A DNA stretch of 33,056 nucleotides. It comes from Alexandriicola marinus. GTDB lineage: Bacteria > Pseudomonadota > Alphaproteobacteria > Rhodobacterales > Rhodobacteraceae. A program made the translations under genes and the position numbers. Below, one piece after another: positions 25,630 through 33,049 of the stretch; the first letter of the stretch is position 1; every line of letters begins with the position of its first letter. The notes under the pieces were generated by a model. That model was not told the origin of the DNA. It did not search any database and worked only from the letters and a program-made list of their open reading frames with translations. The stretch spans positions 1 through 33,056 of the forward strand of contig NZ_RBVZ01000016.1 in assembly GCF_004000435.1 (NCBI RefSeq), in the 5' to 3' direction.

Positions 25630-26024
25630 CAGAATTTTCAGTGAGACATCATAAAGGGTTACAGTTTCCGGCTGAGAGGCTAGAAATTGGATATACTCGG
25701 GAGAGGCGCGTGCGGGACGGACTGCGGCGCTGGCTTCCGGGGTCCAACCAAGGGTCCAGATGGGATCCAAAGGGCTAACCTACTGAATTCGCGGGTCCTT
25801 CTTGGCCCCAAACGTATACGGGCGGGCGAAGCGCGCAATATCGCCAGCGACAGGGCCGGTTTTTTGGGAAGCCACCCTTAGCAGGCATCCACCCGCGATC
25901 TGCTGAAAACCACAACAAAACAAACCTTTGGCATCGGACACACCCGGTGGCCGCTGGACCCCTCGTGGAGTCCAGGCTGGCTGCCGGTGTCCGGAGTCCA
26001 CCCGATTGAGGCGAACCGACCGGC
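25630..26024. other. 395-base intergenic region within phage early genes
   Basis: No confident gene lies here. A 50-codon frame (GTG at 25626 overlapping the previous stop as GTGA, ending 25778, product ending GSRWDPKG) is possible but has only a weak AAGGA site. An imperfect hairpin uses CTGGAC (25954-25959) and GTCCAG (25970-25975), and GGAGTCCA occurs twice (25967-25974, 25993-26000). A promoter for the methyltransferase genes is expected but not recognised. Confidence 0.4.
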
Positions 26025-27278
26025 ATGACCCTGAGCTTTTCTCCGGAGGTGATCGAGATGTGGCCGCTGGCCAGGCTCCAGCCCTATGCGAAGAACGCAA
26101 AGGCGCACGGCGCGGACCAGGTCGCAAAGATTGCTGCCAGCATGGCGGAGTTCGGCTGGACCGTTCCCTGTCTGGTCGCCGACGATGGCGAGTTGATCGC
26201 GGGCCACGGTCGGGTCCTTGCCGCCACGCAGCTCGGGCTGACCGAGGCACCGGTGATCGTGCTAGGCCATCTGACCGAGGCGCAACGCCGGGCCTACCGG
26301 ATCGCGGACAACAAACTGACGGAACTCGGGACCTGGGATGAGGCGCTGCTCTCGGCCGAGCTGAACGACCTGCTGGCCGAGGACTACGATCTGTCGCTGA
26401 TCGGTTTCGACGATGCCGAACTCGAAGCGCTGTTGGCCGGCGAGGTCGATCCTGAAACCGCCACCCGAGAGGGCGAGGACGAGGTTCCGGAGGCCCCCGA
26501 AACCCCGATCAGCCGTCCCGGCGATCTTTGGGTGCTGGGCAACCACCGATTGCTCTGCGGGGACGCGACGGTGGCAACAGACGTCGAGCGTCTGCTCGGC
26601 GATGTGACACCGCTGCTGATGGTGACCGATCCGCCCTATGGCGTCGAATACGATCCCGATTGGCGCAACAAGGCGGGAGCGGCCGCGACCAAGCGCACCG
26701 GCAAGGTGCTGAATGACGACCGCGCGGATTGGCGCGAGGCCTGGGCGCTGTTCCCTGGCGATGTCGCCTATGTCTGGCACGGCGCGCTGCATGCGACGAC
26801 GGTTGCCGAGAGCCTCGAGGCCTCCGGTTTCAACATCCGCTCGCAAATCATCTGGGCAAAGGATCGCCTGGTGCTGAGCCGCGGCGATTATCACTGGCAG
26901 CATGAGCCCTGCCTCTATGCCGTGAAGAAAACTGGCAAGGGCCATTGGGCGGGTGACCGAAAGCAGACTACGCTCTGGCAGATCGCGAACAAGGATCAGG
27001 ACGCGGAAACCGTGCACGGGACGCAAAAGCCCGTCGAATGCATGCGCCGGCCGATCCTGAACAATTCAAGCCCCGGGCAAGCGGTTTACGAGCCCTTCAT
27101 GGGCTCCGGCACGACGCTGATCGCGGCGGAAACAACGGCCCGGGTCTGCCTCGGGATCGAATTGAACCCGGCCTATGTCGATGTCGCCGTGCAGCGCTGG
27201 CAACAGTTCACCGGCCAAGAGGCCGTGCTGGACGGGACCGGCGAGAGCTTCGCGGATCTGACGACCAACCCACGCTGA
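26025..27278 (+). CDS. ParB-domain DNA methyltransferase (N6-adenine/N4-cytosine type)
   Basis: A 417-residue protein joins a ParB-like nuclease-fold domain to an amino-methyltransferase. The N-terminal part has LQPYAKNAKAHG, the conserved GHGR segment and IADNKLTELGTWDE. The methyltransferase has TDPPYG near 200-205 before PFMGSGTT near 356, the motif order of beta-class enzymes such as CcrM. Phage enzymes of this architecture modify phage DNA, likely against host restriction. There is no cognate endonuclease. The ATG at 26025 keeps the full ParB domain; an ATG at 26058 has an unusually strong GGAGGTGATC site and could be the actual start, removing only 11 residues. Confidence 0.9.
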   Translation: MTLSFSPEVIEMWPLARLQPYAKNAKAHGADQVAKIAASMAEFGWTVPCLVADDGELIAGHGRVLAATQLGLTEAPVIVLGHLTEAQRRAYRIADNKLTELGTWDEALLSAELNDLLAEDYDLSLIGFDDAELEALLAGEVDPETATREGEDEVPEAPETPISRPGDLWVLGNHRLLCGDATVATDVERLLGDVTPLLMVTDPPYGVEYDPDWRNKAGAAATKRTGKVLNDDRADWREAWALFPGDVAYVWHGALHATTVAESLEASGFNIRSQIIWAKDRLVLSRGDYHWQHEPCLYAVKKTGKGHWAGDRKQTTLWQIANKDQDAETVHGTQKPVECMRRPILNNSSPGQAVYEPFMGSGTTLIAAETTARVCLGIELNPAYVDVAVQRWQQFTGQEAVLDGTGESFADLTTNPR

Positions 27279-27282
27279 GGCG

Positions 27283-28458
27283 ATGCATGACCTGGCTTTA
27301 CCTTCCTCCGGACACGGTTCCGGAGCCGGAGACCTGTTCGGCCTCTCGCTCTGCTCCGGCGCAGGCGGGCTCGACCTCGGGCTCACCATTGCCATCCCCG
27401 GATATCGAACTGTGGGCCATGTCGAACGGGAAACCTACGCCGCGGCCACTTTCGTGGCACGGATGGAAGAGGCGGCCCTGGATCCAGCGCCTGTCTGGGA
27501 CGACGTTGCCAGCTTCGATGGCCGCCCGTGGCGCGGCGCGGTGGACATCATCACTGCGGGCTATCCGTGCCAGCCGTTCTCCGTCGCGGGCAAACGCCGG
27601 GGCGCGGACGACCCGCGACACCTCTGGCCGCATGTCGCTCGCATCGTCGGCGAAGTCCAGCCGCCCTTCGTCTTCCTCGAAAACGTCGCCCATCATCTCC
27701 GCCTCGGGTTCCCCGAAGTCGCCGGAGGACTGGTCGGCATGGGCTACCGCGTTGCGGCAGGCCTGTTTACGGCGGCGGAAGTCGGTGCGCCCCACAAGCG
27801 CGAGCGGCTCTTCATCCTCGCCCACCGGGAAGGCTGCGAACTGGCCGACCCCGCGCGCCTGCTCGGGGACCCGCTCGAGTGGCGGGAACCGGACGGAGAT
27901 GCTGCGGCTTTGGCCGACGCCACGGGCGAGCACCAACGAAAACCGGCAGACCAAACTGACGCCGTCGCAATCGGCGGGCAAGCACGGGATGAACCTGGCG
28001 ACCTCGGCTGCGATGTGGCCGACGCCTCAGACCGACAGCTTCCGCAGCCGGGGCGGTGCCCGGAAACACGAGAAGGGCTTGGACGGCATGGCCCGAGACT
28101 GGCCGACGCCGATGGCGACCGACGGCAACAAGCCGAGCGCGGGCAACCGCAAGTCTGCCGACCTGACCCGCGCCAGCCAGATGTGGATGACGCCGACAGC
28201 GCGCGATCACAAGGACGGCGCGACCACATTGGCCAACACCCCGGTGAACGGCTTGCTTGGCCGCCAGGTCCTGGTGACGCCGACGGCTGGGAGCGATACC
28301 TCCGAACCGCGCCGGACGCTGAACCCAGCATTCGTCGAGGCCCTGATGGGCTGGCCCACCGGGTGGACCGCCTTCGGCTCTGCGGCAACGGTGTGGTCCC
28401 ACTGGTTGCCGCGCATGCGCTCAGAACTCTCGCGGCTCAATTGCTGGCCGATGGATGA
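27283..28458 (+). CDS. DNA C5-cytosine methyltransferase
   Basis: A 391-residue C5-cytosine methyltransferase. SAM motif SLCSGAGGLDLGL (about 21-33), catalytic AGYPCQPFS (about 91-99, nucleophile Cys), PFVFLENV (motif VI, about 126-133) and RERLFILA (motif VIII) are all visible. The second half is rich in LADA-like repeats and ends with LCGNGVVPLVAAHAL, a normal motif X. The same DNA is open in the +1 frame from upstream to 28471 and encodes a different but also family-like sequence. If the real product switches frame near 27860, the C-terminus given here would be wrong. It probably protects phage DNA; there is no cognate endonuclease. Confidence 0.8.
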   Translation: MHDLALPSSGHGSGAGDLFGLSLCSGAGGLDLGLTIAIPGYRTVGHVERETYAAATFVARMEEAALDPAPVWDDVASFDGRPWRGAVDIITAGYPCQPFSVAGKRRGADDPRHLWPHVARIVGEVQPPFVFLENVAHHLRLGFPEVAGGLVGMGYRVAAGLFTAAEVGAPHKRERLFILAHREGCELADPARLLGDPLEWREPDGDAAALADATGEHQRKPADQTDAVAIGGQARDEPGDLGCDVADASDRQLPQPGRCPETREGLGRHGPRLADADGDRRQQAERGQPQVCRPDPRQPDVDDADSARSQGRRDHIGQHPGERLAWPPGPGDADGWERYLRTAPDAEPSIRRGPDGLAHRVDRLRLCGNGVVPLVAAHALRTLAAQLLADG

Positions 28459-28471
28459 GGTAGCGGCATGA
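27899..28471 (+). CDS. Overlapping frame with WPTP repeats inside the cytosine methyltransferase gene
   Basis: In the +1 frame the second half of the methyltransferase gene encodes repeated WPTP/MTPTA motifs (LWPTPRAS, MWPTPQTD, DWPTPMATDGNK, MWMTPTARDHKDG) and then LNPAFVEALMGWPTGWTAF. This is the C-terminal pattern of another branch of phage cytosine methyltransferases, as I recall it. The frame stops at 28471 in an ATGA overlap with the DUF7220 gene, like most junctions in this operon, whereas the main frame stops nine bases before that start. The ATG at 27899 is only a nominal start with no good ribosome binding site; the frame itself is open far upstream. It may be a separate protein, a frameshift product or a relic of the ancestral frame. 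Confidence 0.4.
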   Translation: MLRLWPTPRASTNENRQTKLTPSQSAGKHGMNLATSAAMWPTPQTDSFRSRGGARKHEKGLDGMARDWPTPMATDGNKPSAGNRKSADLTRASQMWMTPTARDHKDGATTLANTPVNGLLGRQVLVTPTAGSDTSEPRRTLNPAFVEALMGWPTGWTAFGSAATVWSHWLPRMRSELSRLNCWPMDEVAA

Positions 28472-28695
28472 AACAGTCGCGCCTCATGTCGCTGGTGGAG
28501 TCCGTCGCCAACGTGATCGTGGGCTACGGCATTGCGGTCGTCACACAGATCCTGATCTTCCCGATCTTCGGGCTGCACACCACTCTCGCGCAGAACCTGA
28601 AGATGGGCGCCATATTCACGGTGGTGTCGATCGCCCGTTCCTTCGCCCTTCGGCGGCTGTTCGAGGCGATCCGGATACGGACCATACCTGAATAG
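28468..28695 (+). CDS. DUF7220-like small membrane protein
   Basis: The 75-residue protein has two hydrophobic segments (about 13-34, NVIVGYGIAVVTQILIFPIF, and about 45-62) around a short charged link, with a basic C-terminus, so it should sit in the inner membrane. It matches the pattern of the DUF7220 family of phage proteins; function unknown. GAGGT precedes the ATG by 7 bases, and the start overlaps the stop of the alternative methyltransferase frame by ATGA. Confidence 0.8.
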   Translation: MKQSRLMSLVESVANVIVGYGIAVVTQILIFPIFGLHTTLAQNLKMGAIFTVVSIARSFALRRLFEAIRIRTIPE

Positions 28696-28817
28696 AACGC
28701 GTTGAAATAGCGGCGGCTGCATCAACTTCGGAATATCTGAACCGCCAGAATGCAAAGCGGCTTCCCGCCAGGCATCGCATTTCGTATGCAACTACTGCAG
28801 GGGCGGTAGGGCGAGCA

Positions 28818-29504
28818 ATGGCACGAAAAAAGACCTATGGTGAAAAGATCGCGGATCACATCGCCGCGGTAGTGCAGGCCCGAAATATCGAGCATATCTT
28901 GCACTTCACGCTGCTAGAAAATCTGCCGGGCATTCTGAGGAATGGGCTCCTCAGCCGAACAATCCTTCAAGACGCGGATTACGACGTATTTGCCAGTGAC
29001 GTAGATAGATTGGATGGAGAGGATGGCGCAATATCCATGTCCATCTCCTGTTTCTATCCAAAGATGTTCGACGCGAAACGATATCGATCTGGCAACGCGC
29101 CGTGGGTTATCCTTGCGTTCGACCCCAGCTTATTGTGGACCCATCACTGTCTGTTCTACCGGAATGGCGCATCAACGAATGCAACCAAATACGAGCACGG
29201 CAAGAGGTACGGTGGGTTTGCGCTGGAACGCCTTTTTGACGATTGCTCAATGATGATGGATCCGCGCGGGACCGGGTTTCGAGAGGCGCATGGCTTACCA
29301 ACGGGTTGGCCAACTTTTCCAGACGCCGAAGTGCAGGTCATGAACCCTGTCCATCCGGATTATCTCTTGGGTGCATGGGTCGAGACGCCTGAAATCGGCG
29401 ACCACGTCCGGAAGGCTTTCGACGCATCCGGGCGTGATCAATGTGATGTAGTTGTCCAGCCCTTCGTTCCAAGGATCTGCTCAAAGCCCTATTGGTGGGG
29501 CTGA
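28818..29504 (+). CDS. DarT-like ADP-ribosyltransferase (DUF4433), no adjacent antitoxin
   Basis: A 228-residue protein fits the DarT family, which ADP-ribosylates thymidine in single-stranded DNA and blocks replication. Matching features are ILHFT (27-31), an NLPGILRNGLLS segment (35-46), DRLDG before ISMSIS (63-77), and DAEVQV with the probable catalytic Glu171. C-terminal PYWWG is unusual. DarT is normally paired with the macrodomain antitoxin DarG (or NADAR proteins), but neither is encoded in the 4.2 kb to the right within this window or to the left. GC is visibly lower than in the neighbouring phage genes, suggesting separate acquisition. It is 122 bases from the previous gene, so it may have its own promoter. 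Confidence 0.72.
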   Translation: MARKKTYGEKIADHIAAVVQARNIEHILHFTLLENLPGILRNGLLSRTILQDADYDVFASDVDRLDGEDGAISMSISCFYPKMFDAKRYRSGNAPWVILAFDPSLLWTHHCLFYRNGASTNATKYEHGKRYGGFALERLFDDCSMMMDPRGTGFREAHGLPTGWPTFPDAEVQVMNPVHPDYLLGAWVETPEIGDHVRKAFDASGRDQCDVVVQPFVPRICSKPYWWG

Positions 29505-29526
29505 ACCGCACGTAGTCGCGGTTCAG
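29501..29526. terminator. Hairpin between convergent genes
   Basis: A perfect 9-bp inverted repeat, CTGAACCGC (29501-29509) and GCGGTTCAG (29518-29526), with an 8-base loop lies at the end of the DarT-like gene, including its stop codon, and faces the convergent DUF3489 gene. No T-run follows, but position and symmetry suit a bidirectional terminator. Confidence 0.55.
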
Positions 29527-29550
29527 CAGTAAGAATGCGTTTCTTGGTTT

Positions 29551-30063
29551 CTAGGCCGACGGCAGGCTGTACACTCTCCCACGCCCCTCGATCTTCTCTG
29601 AGGACACCTCGAGCCCGAGCCTCTTTTTCAGCGCGCCTGCCATCGCTCCGCGCACCGTGTGCGACTGCCAGCCCGTCGCGGCCATGATCTCCTCGATGGT
29701 CGCGCCGTTCGGCATGCGCAGCATGGCGATCAGGGTCGCCTGCTTGGTGCCCTCGCGAGGCGTGCGCGTCTTGGGTGAGGGTTCGGGGGCGGCGGAGGTG
29801 TCCGGTTCGATGCCAATGGCCGCGAGCCCTGCGTCGGTGGCAACCAGCGTGACGCCGTGGCCGTCACCGGTTTCGCGCCAAACGGGCTCGCCCTTGCGTA
29901 TGTCGGCTTCGACCTCTTCGAGGAAGCCTTTGGTGAGCATAGCACCGACCACTTTTGCGGCGGCCCCACCGCGCAGGCTGTCAGGCAGCGGCAAGGCTAT
30001 CTGGCCGTCGCGTTGCGACGCGGCGCTGAGAATGATGGCTTGGGTGTCGGTGAGTTTGGTCAT
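29551..30063 (-). CDS. DUF3489 family protein
   Basis: The 170-residue protein has a C-terminal DUF3489 domain (about 105-168): KQATLIAMLRMPNGATIEEI, then TGWQSHTVRGAMAGALKKRL and GRGRVYSL, a winged-helix-like fold expected to bind DNA. The N-terminal part begins MTKLTDTQAIILSAASQR and also looks helical. A proline/threonine linker joins the halves. Genes of this family occur with phage and recombinase modules; function is unknown. GGAGG lies 5 bases before the ATG. Confidence 0.9.
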   Translation of the reverse strand: MTKLTDTQAIILSAASQRDGQIALPLPDSLRGGAAAKVVGAMLTKGFLEEVEADIRKGEPVWRETGDGHGVTLVATDAGLAAIGIEPDTSAAPEPSPKTRTPREGTKQATLIAMLRMPNGATIEEIMAATGWQSHTVRGAMAGALKKRLGLEVSSEKIEGRGRVYSLPSA

Positions 30064-30154
30064 GTAGGCCTCCGGGTTCTGAGCCGCGCGGAATGCGTGG
30101 CTTCTACCGAGGCGAGCCCGCCGCTTGGGCGGGCCGGGACCGACGCGCGATGGC

Positions 30155-30343
30155 TCAGTCGTCTCGCGCGATCAGGGCAAGGAGGACGGCCGCCATGCCG
30201 CCGAGATATTCGCTTCGGCGAAACACGATCTCGTCGATCTCGCTGGCGGTGTTGATGGTAGGGTCGACCTGCAGGTCGTTGCCCATGTGTGGCATCAGGC
30301 GGGTGGCTTCGAGATTGTAGCGCTCTGCAAGGGTGCTGGTCAT
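30155..30343 (-). CDS. Small unknown protein in DUF3489 cluster
   Basis: A 62-residue protein (MTSTLAERYNLEATRLMPHM at the start) with no recognised domain. GGAG is 8 bases before the ATG at 30343; a GTG at 30352 would overlap the upstream stop and is an alternative. The C-terminal half (YLGGMAAVLLALIARDD) is mildly hydrophobic but too short for a clear membrane helix. It lies between two minus-strand genes with no promoter of its own. Confidence 0.65.
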   Translation of the reverse strand: MTSTLAERYNLEATRLMPHMGNDLQVDPTINTASEIDEIVFRRSEYLGGMAAVLLALIARDD

Positions 30344-30348
30344 CGGGC

Positions 30349-30618
30349 TCACTCCGCGTATTCGCCTTCGCCAAAGGCGCTGTCCGTGATGCCTTTCAAG
30401 AGGCTGGCGTAGTGCTCGAGGCTGCCAACTGTGGCCCAGCCGATCTCGTCGGGATGGCAGTTGAAGTGTTCGTCGCTGAGGCCCTGCAACCGGGCGAGCA
30501 TCTCGTCGATTTCGGCTTTCTTGCCGATGAAGGCGTTCAAAGCCGCCTCCTTGTTCCGCCCAGCCTTCTCAGCGCGAAGCTGGTGGCGCGGTGTTGTCTG
30601 CGGGTTCAGGCGGGTCAT
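30349..30618 (-). CDS. Small unknown helical protein in DUF3489 cluster
   Basis: The 89-residue protein is basic at the N-terminus (PRHQLRAEKAGRNKEAAL) and acidic at the end. It reads as mostly helical, including GKKAEIDEMLARLQGLSDEH. No family is recognised. GGAG lies 9 bases before the ATG. It begins the three-gene minus-strand cluster and faces the terminase small-subunit gene across a 111-base divergent gap. Confidence 0.7.
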   Translation of the reverse strand: MTRLNPQTTPRHQLRAEKAGRNKEAALNAFIGKKAEIDEMLARLQGLSDEHFNCHPDEIGWATVGSLEHYASLLKGITDSAFGEGEYAE

Positions 30619-30729
30619 CGTGGCGGCTCCGTGGTGAGTTGCATCGTTTTCGTTGGACCACGTTCGCTCTGGTGTGGAGGCTTATCAACTACATAAGCAC
30701 ATGATTTTGAATGATAATCGGAGCGTTCC
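30619..30729. promoter_or_regulatory. Divergent promoter region before terminase genes
   Basis: This 111-base gap separates the leftward DUF3489 cluster from the rightward packaging genes, and is noticeably AT-rich for the window (30686-30720). TGATAAT around 30712-30718 could be a -10 box for the terminase genes, but no matching -35 box was clear. A GGAG site precedes 30730. Confidence 0.4.
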
Positions 30730-31290
30730 ATGGAGGGTCTGAGCGAGCGCCAGTATGCTGCCCGCGTCGGTCTCTCACGCGGAGCCATTCAGAAGGCCAA
30801 GGCAACGGGACGCGTGGTTCTGCATTCCGATGGCAGTATCGACGCGGAGGCGAGCGATGCGCTGCGAGCGCAGGCAACCGACCCGTCGAAAACCCGCAAG
30901 GCACCGAAGCCGAAGCTCAAACCCGTCCCTGAGACCGCGGTCTCAGCCGTGGGTGAAACGCTTCGCGAACAGGGAATGGCGGCCCCGCCGGTGGGCAGCG
31001 GAACAACCTTCCTGCAGGCCAAGACGGCCAACGAAGTACTGAAAGCGCAGGAGCGCCGCCTGCGGCTGCAAAAACTGAAAGGCGAGTTGATCGACCGCGC
31101 CCGCGCGCTGTCCCTGGTGTTTCGGTTGGCGCGGCAGGAGCGGGATGTCTGGGTCAACTGGCCCGCACGCGCGGCGGCTTTGATGGCGGCTGATCTGGGC
31201 GTCGAGCCCGCCGCGATGCAAAAGGTTCTGGAGAAACATGTCCGTGCCCAGCTCGACGACCTTGCCGAGGTCAAACCTGATCTCCGATGA
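30730..31290 (+). CDS. Terminase small subunit (putative)
   Basis: A 186-residue protein that fits a phage terminase small subunit, which recognises packaging DNA. The N-terminal LSERQYAARVGLSRGAIQKA (about 4-23) is a helix-turn-helix, followed by a lysine/proline linker (TRKAPKPKLKPVP) and a helical C-terminal domain (KTANEVLKAQERRLRLQKLK, then FRLARQERDVWVNWPARAAA). The start of the large-subunit gene lies inside its end, the normal terS-terL arrangement. The gene itself is intact although its partner is broken. Confidence 0.82.
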   Translation: MEGLSERQYAARVGLSRGAIQKAKATGRVVLHSDGSIDAEASDALRAQATDPSKTRKAPKPKLKPVPETAVSAVGETLREQGMAAPPVGSGTTFLQAKTANEVLKAQERRLRLQKLKGELIDRARALSLVFRLARQERDVWVNWPARAAALMAADLGVEPAAMQKVLEKHVRAQLDDLAEVKPDLR

Positions 31291-31408
31291 GGACTTCGAT
31301 GGTGCGGCTGAAATCTTGCGCGCCTGGGGTGAAGGTCTCACCCCGGACCCGGACCTGACGGTTTCGCAATGGGCGGATCGCTTGTCTGCGCGCTGCCGGT
31401 CTTGGTGA
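31238..31408 (+). pseudogene. Truncated terminase large subunit (N-terminal fragment)
   Basis: The reading frame from the ATG at 31238 gives the start of a GpA-type terminase large subunit: MSVPSSTTLPRSNLISDEDF, then AWGEGLTPDPDLTVSQWADR. The normal continuation (HR.LS...) is lost after the Arg codon at 31379-31381; eight unrelated residues follow before a stop at 31406. ATPase and nuclease domains of the usual 600-700 residues are absent in this orientation. The sequence right of the breakpoint is the minus-strand end of the portal gene, so an inversion or deletion cut the gene here. The missing part may lie inverted beyond the right edge of the window. Confidence 0.85.
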
Positions 31409-32840
31409 CGCGGCGCGGATCGCTGTCGAGCACCAGCCCAAGCGCATCGAGTTTGGCGTTTGTCGCGGCGATTTCGGCCAGCACGGCGTCCGGGTTGCGG
31501 CCCTGTTTCGCAATCACCTCGGCCAGCGTCATGGTGCCGGAGCGGATCGACAGCAGGTTCGCCATCGCGTCCTTCTGCGGATCGACGGCCTCGAACTTGG
31601 GCGGTGACCATTCGACCGGCACGTCCGGCGTCGGGATCTGTCCCGCCGCCCAGGCGGCTTCCGTGAACCAGCGCCAGACCGGCGCACAGAACATTGGGAT
31701 GAAGAGCTGCCACTGCACGGCGTCGATCTGGCGGCGGAACTCCACGAGCCCCGCGCGGATCGAGGAATAGTTGACCTGTGACAGGTCCCCGGTCAGCAGC
31801 TCGTAGGGCACGCGGAACCCGGCCGAGATCGTGTGCAGGCTCGCCCGCTTGTACTCGGCGTAGCCGCCAGTGGCCGACGGCTGGTTGAACCGGATGTCCT
31901 TGCCGCCGCGGGCATAGGCGATCAACCCCGGCTCGAACTGCTCGACCCGGTTGCCGTCGGCATCGACCACGGAAGGCGCGATGCCTTGCTGGGCCTCATC
32001 ATCGCCGAAGACGATGGCGGTGACGCAGGCTTCGGTCTTCTTGCGGACAAGTTCGGCCACTTCGTAATCGTCGAGATCGCGCAAGCTGCGGATCACCGGC
32101 GCGCCCCACGGCACGCCGCGCGCCTGCGTGCGCTGTTTTTCATAAACATGGGCGATCTCGCTCGCCGAGACCGGGCGGCTTTGCAGACCGTTCTGCAGGG
32201 CGCTATAGGCGTCGCCCGGATGCTCGGTATGCAGCCAATAGGCCCGGCGCTTGCCGACCGGGTCGAACTCGATCCCCTGAACGAGGCGTCTCGCGCCGAG
32301 CGCGCCGGATTTCGTGGCGTCGAGAAAGTCGGCCTCCAGCACCTGCAATTGCAGCGGCACCGGCAGACCGTCCGAGGATCGCCGCAGGCGGCGGCGCACC
32401 AGTACCTCGCCTGCCTCTACCATCTCGCGGCAGATCAGCGTCTGCAGACCATAGAAGTCGAGCTGGCCGTCCGCATCGGCCGTGTCCGACCATTGCCCAA
32501 ACAGTGCATCGACCTTGCGGTCCAGCTTGTCATTGCCGCTGGCGGCACGCGGCATGATGCCCGCGCCAACGATGTTGTTCACCAGCACCGCCACGGCCTT
32601 AGCCGCATGCGGATTGTTGCGCACCAGATCCCGCATCCGGTCGCGTAAGAGCGCCCCGGCGACGCCAACCTCGGTATCGGCGGAAGTTCCCGGCGCACGC
32701 CAACCTTCGGTGCGGCGTCCCTTCGCCGCGCCATCATAGCCACGCGTCAAGGTTTCAAACGCCTGGCGAGCCATGATGCGCCGTGCCGCAGCGCGTGGTG
32801 CCACCGAGGCAATCGCGTGGTCGAACCAGTTCGCCGACAT
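31338..32840 (-). CDS. Phage portal protein, lambda family (orientation reversed, C-terminus altered)
   Basis: The 500-residue portal protein would form the ring through which DNA enters the head. Family features include RNNPHAAKAVAVLVNNIVG, GIEFDPVGKRRAYWLHTEHP, VYEKQRTQARGVPW and SSIRAGLVEFRRQIDAVQW. The last dozen residues (PPIAKPSGPGPG region) are read from the antisense strand of the terminase fragment, so the native C-terminus was replaced at the breakpoint near 31381. Its start overlaps the gpW-like stop by one base, with GGGGA 7 bases upstream. It lies on the strand opposite the terminase genes, which is not normal for this module. Confidence 0.92.
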   Translation of the reverse strand: MSANWFDHAIASVAPRAAARRIMARQAFETLTRGYDGAAKGRRTEGWRAPGTSADTEVGVAGALLRDRMRDLVRNNPHAAKAVAVLVNNIVGAGIMPRAASGNDKLDRKVDALFGQWSDTADADGQLDFYGLQTLICREMVEAGEVLVRRRLRRSSDGLPVPLQLQVLEADFLDATKSGALGARRLVQGIEFDPVGKRRAYWLHTEHPGDAYSALQNGLQSRPVSASEIAHVYEKQRTQARGVPWGAPVIRSLRDLDDYEVAELVRKKTEACVTAIVFGDDEAQQGIAPSVVDADGNRVEQFEPGLIAYARGGKDIRFNQPSATGGYAEYKRASLHTISAGFRVPYELLTGDLSQVNYSSIRAGLVEFRRQIDAVQWQLFIPMFCAPVWRWFTEAAWAAGQIPTPDVPVEWSPPKFEAVDPQKDAMANLLSIRSGTMTLAEVIAKQGRNPDAVLAEIAATNAKLDALGLVLDSDPRRVTKTGSAQTSDPPIAKPSGPGPG

Positions 32841-33049
32841 CAGCGATCCCCGCGCGAGAAGCCCGCGAGCCCGGCGATTGGCAACGGTTGCTTGGTGCCC
32901 GCAATGGCCCGCTCGATGGTGCGGATTCGGGCGAGCAGGTCCTCGGCCGAGCCGTAGTCGACGGACTTTCCATCATAGCTGACCCTGGTCGTGCCGCTGG
33001 CATAGGCACGGCGTAGCGCCGACAGCTCGGTTTCCGTCCAATCTGTCAT
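32840..33049 (-). CDS. gpW-like head-tail joining protein
   Basis: A 69-residue protein of the gpW head-tail joining type. It begins MTDWTETELSALRRAYASGT and contains VSYDGKSVDYGSAEDLLARIRT (partly quoted), the usual gpW order of helix, short hairpin and helix. It precedes the portal gene in transcription order, as in lambda-like modules (terL, gpW, portal), but here the pair is inverted relative to terS and terL. Only seven bases of its upstream region are in the window. Confidence 0.88.
   Translation of the reverse strand: MTDWTETELSALRRAYASGTTRVSYDGKSVDYGSAEDLLARIRTIERAIAGTKQPLPIAGLAGFSRGDR

Noticed and set aside
31833-32648. 271-codon plus-strand frame opposite the portal gene
   Set aside because: Antisense shadow of a well-supported portal gene; no ribosome binding site or motif.
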